A stretch of DNA of 64,000 nucleotides from Mucisphaera sp965279675 (GTDB lineage: Bacteria; Planctomycetota; Phycisphaerae; Phycisphaerales; Phycisphaeraceae): the NCBI RefSeq assembly GCF_965279675.1, contig NZ_CBDIIJ010000002.1, forward strand, positions 1,178,001-1,242,000, in the 5' to 3' direction. Shown one piece after another: positions 26,015 through 34,968 of this stretch. Numbering within the stretch: position 1 is the stretch's first letter; each line of letters begins with the position of its first letter. The position numbers and the translations under genes were made by a program. The notes below the pieces were generated by a model, which had not been told where the DNA came from, searched no databases, and saw nothing but the letters and a program-made list of their open reading frames with translations.

Positions 26015-29000
26015 TCACTGGTTTTCCTGGATGAGTTGCTGGGCGGTGCGGGCGAGGTCTCGCTGGCGGACGGAGAGGGTTTGAAGTTGATCGCGTTGCT
26101 CGACGGTGAGGTCCTGTTGGGGGATGGCCTGGAGGGTGCGGGTCTGGTCGAGGATCTGCTGCTGGATGGCGCGGAGGAGTCTGAGTTGCGCGGCATCGAC
26201 GATGAGCGGGGGTTCGGCGGCCTGGCCGGGTTGTCCGCTGCCTCCCTGTGAGGGGCTTTGGTTGTTGTTGGGGTCGGGGGGCTGGTCTTCGAGGGCGTCG
26301 GCCATGAGTTCGAGGGTGGTGGCGATTTCGCGTTGGGTGTTGAGCAGGTCGTTCTCGGCGTAACCAGCGCGGAGTTGTCGGGTGGTTCGGTTGGCGAGTT
26401 CGGTGATGCGTGCGTGGAAGCTGGCGAAGACGGCGGCTTCGGTGACCTTGATGGCGAGGTCGTCGGCGTCGGCGGCGATGGTTTCCTGGGTGTCGGCGTG
26501 GGCGGCAAGGGTGATGCGTCGGGTGGTGCGTGGTGCCTGGTTGCGGTCGGCAGTGACGGCTTCGCGGAGTTCTCGTTGTTGGGCGGCGAGGGCTCGGTAG
26601 GCTTCGCGGAGTTCGCGGCGGCGGTCGATCATGGCCTGGGCGAGGGCTTCATCGAGTTGCTGCTGGAGGGCGATGATGGCGGAGCGGAGTGATTCCTCGG
26701 CGGCGATCTGGTTGCCGATGGCGGGGTCGCGGCGGCTGAGTCGGAGGGCGCGGACGGCTTCGGTCTGGCTGTCGATGGCGTTGCGGAGGCCCGCGGCGGC
26801 GGCTTCCTGGTTGTCGAGGGCTTCGACCTGTTCGAGTCCGGCGAGGGTGCGGAGGCGGAGGTTGCGGGCGGGTTCGGCGAGGGATGCAAGGTTGGTGGCG
26901 GGCTGCTGGGCTTCGGTTCTTTGTTCGGTTTGTTCTTCGAGGATGGCCTGGAGTTCGTTGATGAGGGCGGCGAGCTGGTCGGGGTTGTCGGGTTGGGCCT
27001 GAGCGGCCTGCTCGAGTTGTTCGGCGAGCTGCTGGAGTTGCTGGGCGAGTTGCTGCTGCTGAGCGGAGGCTCGGGCGAGCTGGTTCTCGGCGACGCGTTG
27101 GGCGGCCTGATTCATGTTGCTGGGGAGCTGTTGTTGCTGGGCGGTGTTGGCGGCCTGTTCGAGGGCCTGGGCCATGGCCTGGGCGGCGGGGCTGTCGGTG
27201 TTGGCGGCGAGTTCTTCGGCTTTCTGTCGCCACTGGTCGGCGGCCTGCGCGGTGGCTTCGGCGAGGGCCTGCTGATCGCGGGCGAGTTGTTCGAGTTGTT
27301 CCTGGAGGGTTTGGGGGAGGTCTTCGGGGTTGCGGCCGAGGGTCTGGGGGAGAAGTTCGGCGGCTCGCTGGGCGAGGGCCTGCTGCTGTTGGGCGAGTTC
27401 GCGGGCCTGCTCGACGGCCTGCATGGCGGCGGCGCGTTCATCGAGGAGGGCTCTTAGTTGTTCGAGTTGTTCGGCGGTCTGTGATTGTTGCTCGCGGGCC
27501 TGCTGGGCCTTGGGATCGGTTTCGGATTCGGCGGTCTCGAATTGTTCGGCGGCCTGCTGGGCGGTGTTGGCGGCGGCTTCGAGTCCCTGTTCGAATTGTT
27601 CGAGCAGTTGGTTGAGGGTGGTGTCGTCGAGCTGGTTTCGCTGGGCACGGCTGCGGAGGGTGGCGGCGCGGTCGGCCAGTTCGGAGAGGGTTTCGGCTAG
27701 GCGCTGCTGGGCGGGGGTGGCGGGTTCGAGGTCTTCGGCCTGGAGTCGTCGTTGTTCGTTGAGGGCGCGGTCGATGCGGCGGTCGATGAGGGCAAGGTCC
27801 TGGCGGACGATCTCGCGGAAGGTGTCTTCGTCGACGACGATGATTCGCCTGGGTACTGTTCGCTGAACGGGGTGTGTCTGGCTGTTGTGGTTGTAGGTAT
27901 CGGTGGCCTGGGCGCTGACGAGGAGGGTGCTGCCTGGGGTGAGGTTGAGGGGCGTGAGGGGCCAGTCGAGGGTGAGTTCGAGGGTGGGGGCGGGGCCGTT
28001 TCGTTCGGCGAGGGTGGTGGTGGGTGGGGTGTCGTCGGTGTCGGTTTCCTGTTGGTAGGTGAGGATGAGGTTCTGGAGAGCGATGTCGTCGGTGGCTTGG
28101 GCGCGGAGGGTGAGGGTGGCGCTGGGGAGCACGCGTTGGTCGGTATCGGGTTGGAGGAGTCGGACGGTGGGGGGTCGGTCGGGGTTGGGCTGGAGGGTGA
28201 GTCGGGCGCTGCCTGAGAGGGTGAGGCCGTCGGTGCTGGTGGCCTGGAGGGTGAGGGTGCGGGGCTCCTCGGGCATGGTGAAGGTGGTGGTGAGACTGTG
28301 GGGGGTTGCGTTGAAGGTGGCGTCGGCGGGTGGCTGCTGATCGGGGAGCAGACCGGCGAGGCCGCCCTCGGTGCGAATGGGTCTTGAGAGGTTGAGGGTG
28401 AGGTCGAGGGTGCTGCCTGGGAGGGCGGTGAGGGTTTCGGGTCCGGTGGTGAGGTCGAGGTTTTCTTCACGGGTGTCGAGGAGGTCGCGGGCGTAAGAGG
28501 GTGGGGTGATGGTGGCGGTGGCGGCGGTGATGCGTGGGCGTGGCGCGAGTTCGAGGGTGGCGGGCGGGACGCGGTCCCAGCCGGAGGTGAAGTGGAGGAT
28601 GGCCTTTCCGGCGTCGGCGGGTTGCTGATTGAGTCGGGTGGTGAGTTCGGCGGGTGGGTTGATCCAGGCTTCGTAGCGGGCGGTGTCGGGGTTGGTGTTG
28701 TCTTCGGGGCGTCTGGTGAGGACGAGCTGATCGGGGATGGTGAAGGTCTGGTCGTCGACGATGATCTCGGCGGTGAGGAGGATGCGTCGGTCGGTGGTGG
28801 TGGCTGGGGTTTCGACGACGACGTGGATGGGGACGCCGAGGGGTCGAACGGTTTCGGTGTTGATGAGGGTGAGTTGGGTGAGGGTTGGCCAGGGTCCGGC
28901 GGCCCAGGGGATGAGCCAGCGGGCGAGGCCGGCCTGGGTGAAGGCTGGTGTGACAATGAAGAGGATGAAGAGGGTGATGAGTGCGGCGGCGGTGGCCTGT

Positions 29001-29458
29001 GCCCAGCGGGTGAGGGGCTTGAGGTTGAGCAGGTGGGTGAGGGGGGTGTTCTCGGCGGGGTTGTTGAGGGCCTGCTGGGCGGCCTGGCTGAGGGAGGCGG
29101 CGAGTTCGTGGTGTTCGGCGGTGGTGTCTGTTTTGGCTTGGGAGAGTTCGATGGCGGTGGCGAGTCGACCGCGCCAGTGGGGTTGGAGGCGTTCGATGCG
29201 GAGGGCGAAGTCGACGAGCGATTCACGCCAGTTGGTGGCGGCGGCGCGCTCGATGATCCATCGGATGGCGAGGGCGAGGAGGGCGATGAGGACAAGCGTG
29301 CGGAGCCAGGCGGGGAAGCGGAGGATGAAGTCGAGGAGGCCGAGGCCGAGGAGGGTGGCGGTGGTGATCGCGAGGGCCTGGCTGAGGCGCAGGAGAATGG
29401 CGAGTCGGGTGGCTCGCTGCCTGAGTTGCCTGAGTTGTTCGATCACGGGTGAGGTCAC
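26015..29458 (-). CDS. large membrane protein with long Gln/Ala-rich coiled coil (DUF4175-like)
   Basis: 1147 residues from a GTG start. Two membrane helices at about 28-68 and one at about 150-172, then a periplasmic beta-rich part (175-540) with Ig-like segments, then some 550 residues of coiled coil very rich in Gln, Glu and Ala. The layout resembles DUF4175-type proteins of Bat operons in other phyla. The G-rich, seemingly repetitive DNA at 26.9-27.7 kb simply encodes this coiled coil. It probably spans the periplasm next to the VWA proteins; function unknown. Confidence 0.7.
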   Translation of the reverse strand: MTSPVIEQLRQLRQRATRLAILLRLSQALAITTATLLGLGLLDFILRFPAWLRTLVLIALLALAIRWIIERAAATNWRESLVDFALRIERLQPHWRGRLATAIELSQAKTDTTAEHHELAASLSQAAQQALNNPAENTPLTHLLNLKPLTRWAQATAAALITLFILFIVTPAFTQAGLARWLIPWAAGPWPTLTQLTLINTETVRPLGVPIHVVVETPATTTDRRILLTAEIIVDDQTFTIPDQLVLTRRPEDNTNPDTARYEAWINPPAELTTRLNQQPADAGKAILHFTSGWDRVPPATLELAPRPRITAATATITPPSYARDLLDTREENLDLTTGPETLTALPGSTLDLTLNLSRPIRTEGGLAGLLPDQQPPADATFNATPHSLTTTFTMPEEPRTLTLQATSTDGLTLSGSARLTLQPNPDRPPTVRLLQPDTDQRVLPSATLTLRAQATDDIALQNLILTYQQETDTDDTPPTTTLAERNGPAPTLELTLDWPLTPLNLTPGSTLLVSAQATDTYNHNSQTHPVQRTVPRRIIVVDEDTFREIVRQDLALIDRRIDRALNEQRRLQAEDLEPATPAQQRLAETLSELADRAATLRSRAQRNQLDDTTLNQLLEQFEQGLEAAANTAQQAAEQFETAESETDPKAQQAREQQSQTAEQLEQLRALLDERAAAMQAVEQARELAQQQQALAQRAAELLPQTLGRNPEDLPQTLQEQLEQLARDQQALAEATAQAADQWRQKAEELAANTDSPAAQAMAQALEQAANTAQQQQLPSNMNQAAQRVAENQLARASAQQQQLAQQLQQLAEQLEQAAQAQPDNPDQLAALINELQAILEEQTEQRTEAQQPATNLASLAEPARNLRLRTLAGLEQVEALDNQEAAAAGLRNAIDSQTEAVRALRLSRRDPAIGNQIAAEESLRSAIIALQQQLDEALAQAMIDRRRELREAYRALAAQQRELREAVTADRNQAPRTTRRITLAAHADTQETIAADADDLAIKVTEAAVFASFHARITELANRTTRQLRAGYAENDLLNTQREIATTLELMADALEDQPPDPNNNQSPSQGGSGQPGQAAEPPLIVDAAQLRLLRAIQQQILDQTRTLQAIPQQDLTVEQRDQLQTLSVRQRDLARTAQQLIQENQ

Positions 29459-29483
29459 GTCGGTCGGGCTTTCGTTGGGTGGG

Positions 29484-31742
29484 TCAGGTGAGTCCTGCGG
29501 CTCTTCGGGTGATCCATTCTGCGGTGAGCAGTGAGATCAGGAGGGTGAGAATGAGGGGCGAGCTCCAGATGGGTTGGCGGTTTTCGTCGACGACGGTTCG
29601 TGCGCGGGAGGGGATGGCTCCGGCGAGGAGTGAGGCTTCGTCGAGTTCGTAGAGGCGGCCATTGGTGCGTTCGGCGAGTGACTGGAGGAGGTCGCGATCG
29701 GGTTGGGTGTTGCGGTATTCGGGGGTGTCGTCGAGGACGGTGAGTTGGGCGGTGGGTCCGTTGGGGCCGGCGGTGAGGGTGTAGACGCCAGGCGTGTCGG
29801 GGATGTGAGTGGTGGACCAGCGGGTGGCGGGTCCGAGTTGTTCGGGTTGGAGGGTGAGTTCGCGGGCGGAGGTGTTGGGCTGGTCGAGGGCGTTGATGGT
29901 GACGGGCGGGGGCTCGGCGGGGAAGCCTGAGCCGGTGATGATGACTGGCTGGCCGATGCGTGCGATGGCCGGGCTGGCGCGTAGGGTGGCTTCATCGGGT
30001 TGGTTGTTGGTGAGTCGGTCGCGGACGGCGAGTCGGATCAGGGGGAGCCAGAAGGCTGCGTAGGGTTCTTCGCCTCGGGCGTAGCGCCAGCGCCACCAGT
30101 CGTCGGAGGCGATGTAGAGGGTTTGGCCGGCGCCGTAGCGCATCCAGATGGCGGCGGGCAGGGCGTCGGGGAAGCGTTCCTGTCTTGCGACCTGACTTGC
30201 GAGGAACAGGGGTTGGGCGGCGGGTTTGAGGTCGGGGAGGTTCTGGATCCAGAAGAGGCCGCGGCGTTGGGCGAGGTCGTCGTCGTTGATGAGGCCTAGG
30301 GTTCGGGCGGCGGTGGCGGCGGTGACAGACCAGGTGGTGTTCTGGGCGAGGACGCCTTGGGCGCTGGCGGGCGAGGCGGTGGGGAGCAGGGGTGTGAGGG
30401 GGCTGTCGGCGAAGCGGTTGGGGGTGTGTTGTTGTCCGGCGATCCAGATGAGTCCTGCGGCGTTCTGGCCGACGTGGTCGAGGATGAGTTGGTTTTGTTC
30501 GGCGGTGAAGAAGGCTGGGGTGATGTCGCCAAGGATGATGAGGTCGTAGGTTTCGAGTTCTTCGGTGGTTTCGGGGAAGCGTTGGATGGGGAGGTCGCCT
30601 TCCTGCGCGAAGCCGCGGTCGGCGCTGAGCAGGAGGCTGCTGAGTTCGACGGACTGTTCGCGTAGCAGGAGGTTTTTGAGGAAGCGGAACTCCCAGCGTG
30701 GGTAGCCGTCGACGAGGAGGACGCGGATGGGTCGGTCGACGATCTGGATCTTGATTTCGCGTTGGTTGTTCTGGGGGATGCGGTCGTCGGGTGCGGTGGT
30801 CTGGACGAGCCATGTGCGCTGGCCCGTTTGTGTGGGACGGGCGAGGAATCGGGCGGTGCCGTCGGTCTCCAGGGGCGCTTCGTCAAGGGTGTCGCCTGTT
30901 TCGCGGTCGATGAGTCTTGCGGTGGCAGTGGTGGGGTCTTCGAGGCCTTCGGTGAGGATGCGGACGGGGATGCGGTCGCCGGCGAAGGCGGCGGCGGGTG
31001 CCTGGACATCGGTGAGGGCGAGGTCGGTGAGGGAGGTGGACCCGCCAAGGACGATGGCGTGGATGGGGACGGTGGTCTGTTCGAGGTCGGCGAGGAGGCT
31101 GGTGGGTAGCGGGTTGTCGGAGCGGCCATCGGTGATGAGCACGATGCCGGCGTGGGGGGTGTTGTCCGTGCGCGTGATGGCGGCGCGGAGGGCGTTGTCG
31201 ATGCGGGTCGTGCGGCCTGTTGGCTGGGGCCAGGTCTGGGGGTTGGCGTCGATGGCGGTGGTGGATTCGGCGAAGGCGAGGGCGGTGATCTGGCGGTTGT
31301 TGTCGGTTGTGGTTTGGTCGTCGGTTTGGGAGGGGTTGAGCCAGTCGTTGAGTTCGGTGAGTTGTTGGCGGGCGGCCTGATCCCGGGTGAGGGGTTGGGC
31401 GTTGTTGTCGACGCCTGCATCGGTGAGGGCCATGGAGAGGCTGCGGTCGATCAGGAGGGTGACGCGATCTGGTTCGATGCGGTCGGTGGTGGTGACGATC
31501 TGGGGTCCTGCGAGGAGGAAGGCGATGAGCAGGAGGGCGGCGGCGCGGCAGGTGCCGGCGAGGGCGCGGAGGGGCGCGGGGCCGGTGAGGCGGGTGTAGG
31601 ACCAGAGGACCGGCAGAATGAGGAGGGTGGCGAGGGCCAGCCAGGCCCAGAGGGAGAGGGGGGTGTCGAAGCCGAGGGAGGAACGCGTGGTCTCGGCCTG
31701 AGCGAAGAAGGTCGTGAGACTGGTTGGGTTGGTTACCACCAT
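29484..31742 (-). CDS. membrane-anchored VWA-domain protein (Bat-type)
   Basis: 752 residues. Membrane helices at about 27-47 and 57-78 precede a von Willebrand A domain starting near 90 with an intact MIDAS motif DRSLS and VLITDGRSDN later. After about 330 there is a class I glutamine-amidotransferase-like Rossmann part (RVLLVDGYPRWEFRFLKNLL; DLIILGDITPAFF), a beta-rich region and a last membrane helix near the end. GGAG lies seven bases before the ATG, and the gene overlaps the upstream stop by ten bases. VWA proteins of this kind act with MoxR chaperones at the membrane. Confidence 0.82.
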   Translation of the reverse strand: MVVTNPTSLTTFFAQAETTRSSLGFDTPLSLWAWLALATLLILPVLWSYTRLTGPAPLRALAGTCRAAALLLIAFLLAGPQIVTTTDRIEPDRVTLLIDRSLSMALTDAGVDNNAQPLTRDQAARQQLTELNDWLNPSQTDDQTTTDNNRQITALAFAESTTAIDANPQTWPQPTGRTTRIDNALRAAITRTDNTPHAGIVLITDGRSDNPLPTSLLADLEQTTVPIHAIVLGGSTSLTDLALTDVQAPAAAFAGDRIPVRILTEGLEDPTTATARLIDRETGDTLDEAPLETDGTARFLARPTQTGQRTWLVQTTAPDDRIPQNNQREIKIQIVDRPIRVLLVDGYPRWEFRFLKNLLLREQSVELSSLLLSADRGFAQEGDLPIQRFPETTEELETYDLIILGDITPAFFTAEQNQLILDHVGQNAAGLIWIAGQQHTPNRFADSPLTPLLPTASPASAQGVLAQNTTWSVTAATAARTLGLINDDDLAQRRGLFWIQNLPDLKPAAQPLFLASQVARQERFPDALPAAIWMRYGAGQTLYIASDDWWRWRYARGEEPYAAFWLPLIRLAVRDRLTNNQPDEATLRASPAIARIGQPVIITGSGFPAEPPPVTINALDQPNTSARELTLQPEQLGPATRWSTTHIPDTPGVYTLTAGPNGPTAQLTVLDDTPEYRNTQPDRDLLQSLAERTNGRLYELDEASLLAGAIPSRARTVVDENRQPIWSSPLILTLLISLLTAEWITRRAAGLT

Positions 31743-33907
31743 CGCCGGTCTCCCGAGGCGGACCAGCGCGCGGTGGCGAGTTCGGCGAGGAGGGCGAGGA
31801 GGGCGAGCCAGAGGATGGGGCGGCCAGCGGGTGCGGCGGGGGTCGGGTTGTTGAGGGCGGCGGCCCAGTTACCGGGGGCGACCCAGGTGACGTTGTCGGG
31901 GTTGGGGTTGAGGTGGGCCTGGATCAGTTGGCGGTTGGCGGCGGCGAGGTTGGCGGCTTCGGGTTGGATTTGCGTGATGAAGAAGCGCTGGTTGTCATCG
32001 TTGAAACGCCAGAGGCCGGCGTGGGTGTAGGGGGTGCGGTCTTCTGTGTTGGGCTCATCGTTGAGGTTGAGGAGGGTGAGGGTTTCGGGATTGGTTTGGT
32101 TGCGTGGGGACATCTGGCCTAGAGGGCTGATGGGGATGATGGTCTGAGGGTTCAGGGTGTCGCGGAGGAGGGTTTGGAAGAGGGGGACGGCGAGGGGCTT
32201 GATGGGGAGGTTGGTCGAGGCGGGTTCGATGCGGGAGGCGAAGAGCAGGAGTTGCGTGTTGTTGAGGTTGGTGGCTTGCAGCCAGGGGATGGTGGTGTCG
32301 TTGGTACGGAGGTTGATGAGGGTTTGGGCCGAGGGGAGGGTGGGGGTGTGGTAGCGGGTGGTTCGGACGGTGCGGGCGAGGGTGGGCCATTCGGCGGCGA
32401 GGAGGCTGAGGGGTCCGGCGGCGGGGAGGGCTTCGGTGAAGGGTTGGCCGGGGGTGTCGGTTTCGAGGGTTGGGCCGAAGGAGGCGTCTGCGAGGTTGAG
32501 GGTTTCGAAGAGGCTGGTGGGGGTGGTGGGGTCCTGGGGTGGCAGGACGAGGATGGGTTTGTTGGTTTCGGCGAAGGCGCGGAGTTGGAGGGCGTCTTCG
32601 GTGTTGAGGGCGTTGGGGGAGGTGATGAAGAGGGCGTCGGCGGATTCGAGGTCGGCGGGGAGGAGGCGTGTGGCGAGCTGTGGGGTGATGGGGGCGGGGT
32701 CGGCCTGGGTGGGGTTGAAGGCGAGGGCGAGCCAGCGGGCGCTGGTGAGGCCGGGGCGGGCGTCGTGCTGGATGAGGATGGTGGCGTTGCGGCGGGCTAC
32801 GAGGGTGGTGACGGCGTGGTTGTCGAGGGCGAGGGGATCGGGTTGGGCGTCGGGCAGCCAAGTGAGTTGGACGAAGAGCTGGGTGGTGTTCTGATCGGGG
32901 GGGAGGGCCTGGTCGACGGGCAGGGTGAGGACGCGGGTGAGCGTGCGGGTGGTGTCGGTGGGGCGGAGTCGGATGCTGTCGTCGAGGGTCAGGAGGGGCT
33001 GACCCTGGGCGTCGAAGACCTGCCAGCGGAGTTGGGCGGTGCGTTCGACGGGGGTGTCGGTGAAGCGGGCGAGTTGAGCGGTGAGGTGGAGTTGGAGGTT
33101 GCGGCCGGTGGCATCGGGGATGGCGACCGGGCGGAGGGGTGTGAGCTGGCGGACCTGGTCGTTGGGTTGGGCGGGCATGGGCTCGGAGAGGAGCCATTGG
33201 AGGTTTTGCGGGGTGGGTTGTTGGGGGTTGGCTTCGGCGGGTTGCCAGTTGGTGTTGGCGTGTGAGAGATCGGAGAGAAGCAGGGCAAGGTGCTGCTGGT
33301 TGGGGTTGGTGCTTGCGATGGTGTGCGTCGCGTCGCGTTGGTTCGCGAGGGAGTTTTGCGAGCTGCGGGAGAGTTGGGTGGGTTTGAGGTTGTTGATGAG
33401 GTCGATGAGTTGGAGGCGGTCTTCGGTGGGGTTGTAGGTCGTGTCGGGAGTGATGGTGCCGTTGTTGTGAATGGCGGAGAGTGTTCGGAGGTAGAGGGTG
33501 TCGGTGGGTTCGAGGTCATCGATGAGTGAGAGGGCTTGCTGTTTGAGGGTCTCGAAGCGCGTTTGGGATTGGCCGGGGTCTGTGGCGTTGGTGGTGAGGG
33601 TGTCATCGATGATGAGGTGGATGACGCGGTTGGAGCCGGGGGTGAGCCAGCCGGCGAGGAGGGGTTGCGCGAGGGCGAGTCCGAGGAGGATGAGGGCGAG
33701 GCAGCGGAGGAGGAGCAGGAGGAGTTGGGAGATGCGCATCTTGCGCCGCTGCTCTTCGACGGCCTGCTGGAGGAAACGCATCGCGCCCCAAGGCACGAGG
33801 TGATGGCGTTGCTTGCGGAGCAGGTGGAGGGTGATGGGTATGGCGATAGCGAGCGTTCCGGCGGCGGCGAGTGCCGGGGCGAGAAACAGTGAGCCGATCT
33901 GTGCCAG
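31733..33907 (-). CDS. BatA-type membrane protein; start codon non-standard
   Basis: At least 687 residues from GTG at 33796, but the BatA N-terminal helix (LFLAPALAAAG, then IPITLHLLRKQR) is encoded upstream in the same frame, so the true start must be the CTG at 33907 or the ACG at 33919; no ATG, GTG or TTG exists between 33796 and the in-frame stop at 33938. PWGAMRFLQQA is the BatA signature. A VWA-like domain follows, but its MIDAS site reads DDTLT instead of DxSxS. A final membrane helix lies near the C-terminus. Overlaps the next gene by ten bases. Confidence 0.8.
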   Translation of the reverse strand: MAQIGSLFLAPALAAAGTLAIAIPITLHLLRKQRHHLVPWGAMRFLQQAVEEQRRKMRISQLLLLLLRCLALILLGLALAQPLLAGWLTPGSNRVIHLIIDDTLTTNATDPGQSQTRFETLKQQALSLIDDLEPTDTLYLRTLSAIHNNGTITPDTTYNPTEDRLQLIDLINNLKPTQLSRSSQNSLANQRDATHTIASTNPNQQHLALLLSDLSHANTNWQPAEANPQQPTPQNLQWLLSEPMPAQPNDQVRQLTPLRPVAIPDATGRNLQLHLTAQLARFTDTPVERTAQLRWQVFDAQGQPLLTLDDSIRLRPTDTTRTLTRVLTLPVDQALPPDQNTTQLFVQLTWLPDAQPDPLALDNHAVTTLVARRNATILIQHDARPGLTSARWLALAFNPTQADPAPITPQLATRLLPADLESADALFITSPNALNTEDALQLRAFAETNKPILVLPPQDPTTPTSLFETLNLADASFGPTLETDTPGQPFTEALPAAGPLSLLAAEWPTLARTVRTTRYHTPTLPSAQTLINLRTNDTTIPWLQATNLNNTQLLLFASRIEPASTNLPIKPLAVPLFQTLLRDTLNPQTIIPISPLGQMSPRNQTNPETLTLLNLNDEPNTEDRTPYTHAGLWRFNDDNQRFFITQIQPEAANLAAANRQLIQAHLNPNPDNVTWVAPGNWAAALNNPTPAAPAGRPILWLALLALLAELATARWSASGDRRWW

Positions 33908-33937
33908 CGCCGGTGTCGTGGTGGCGTTCCTCTCGGG

Positions 33938-34936
33938 TTAGCCGCGTCTGCGGGCGATGGTGGCGCGTTGGGCGAGGCAGTGTCTTAGGACGGGTAGCAG
34001 GGGTTGATGGGTTTCGAGGATGAGGTGGTCGAAGCCGAAGCCGGCTGCACGGTGGGTGATCTCGGTGAGGTGTTGTTCGAAGGCCTCGCGGTAGGCGCGG
34101 GCAATCGCGCTGGGTTCGATCGGGAGTCGGCCTTCGCCTTCGAGTCCGGCGAAGTTGGCGCCGCGATCGAAGCTGAAGGCGCGTTCGGCGGGGTCGATGA
34201 GTTGGACGAGGAGGGTGTCGTGTCCGGCGAAGCGGAGTCGGGCGAGGGCTTTCTGGATCTGGTCGGGGTCGTCGAAGAGGTCGGAGAGGATGACGACGAT
34301 GGACTTGCGGGTGAGCCGGGCGTCGAGGCGGAGGATGGCGTCGGTGAGGTCGGAGGTGGGGTTGGCTTGGGTATCGGGGGCTTTGTCCTCGGGTGAGGGG
34401 ATGGGCTCGGGTTTGGTTTGGTTGAGTTGTTCGGTGGTTCTGCGCCACTGCCCGCGGGCGCTGGAGAGGGGGAGTTCAACGGGCTGGGTGCCGCCGAAGA
34501 TCTGGACGCCGGCGCGGTCGTGCTGGCTGGTGGCGAGGAGGGTGATGGCGGCGGCGAGGGTGGTGGCTGCGTCGAACTTGGTCCAGGGGGCTTTGTCGGA
34601 GCGGTAGCTCATGGAGCCGGAGGCGTCGACGAGGAGCATGACGTCGGCGTTGGTTTCCTGGTGGTGTCGTTTGAGGTAGAGGCGGTCGGTTTTGCCGTAG
34701 GCCTTCCAGTCGAGGTGTCGGAGGTCGTCGCCTGGGGTGTAGGGTCGGTGTTCGGCGAATTCGAGGCTGAGTCCGCGGAGGGGCGACTGGTGGATGCCGA
34801 CGGAGAGGCCTTCGATGAGTCGTCGGGCGCGGAGTTCGAGGGAGGTGAGGGCGGCGAGTTCCTCGGCGGAGGGGCCGTAGTCCTGGGCGCGGGGGTTTCG
34901 GGTTGGCGAGGTGGGTGCGGTCTGACTCATGCGCAT
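33938..34936 (-). CDS. DUF58-domain protein
   Basis: 332 residues, no membrane helix. EFAEHRPYTPGDDLRHLDWKAYGKTDRLYLKRH is the DUF58 signature, followed by a VWA-like domain with an intact MIDAS motif (VDASGSMS) and SIVVILSDLFDD. DUF58 proteins are constant partners of MoxR ATPases and are thought to help mature or insert other proteins. It lies 32 bases after the moxR stop. An ATG at 34930 could also be the start. Its stop is followed, in frame, by the unusual BatA start region. Confidence 0.92.
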   Translation of the reverse strand: MRMSQTAPTSPTRNPRAQDYGPSAEELAALTSLELRARRLIEGLSVGIHQSPLRGLSLEFAEHRPYTPGDDLRHLDWKAYGKTDRLYLKRHHQETNADVMLLVDASGSMSYRSDKAPWTKFDAATTLAAAITLLATSQHDRAGVQIFGGTQPVELPLSSARGQWRRTTEQLNQTKPEPIPSPEDKAPDTQANPTSDLTDAILRLDARLTRKSIVVILSDLFDDPDQIQKALARLRFAGHDTLLVQLIDPAERAFSFDRGANFAGLEGEGRLPIEPSAIARAYREAFEQHLTEITHRAAGFGFDHLILETHQPLLPVLRHCLAQRATIARRRG

Positions 34937-34968
34937 CCGTTCGCGGGGTGGGGGTGTGGGCTAGGGGT

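Noticed and set aside
26900..27700. Apparent tandem DNA repeats (GGCCTGCTGGGC-like words)
   Set aside because: They encode the Gln/Ala-rich coiled coil of the DUF4175-like protein; spacing is irregular, so not a CRISPR or satellite.
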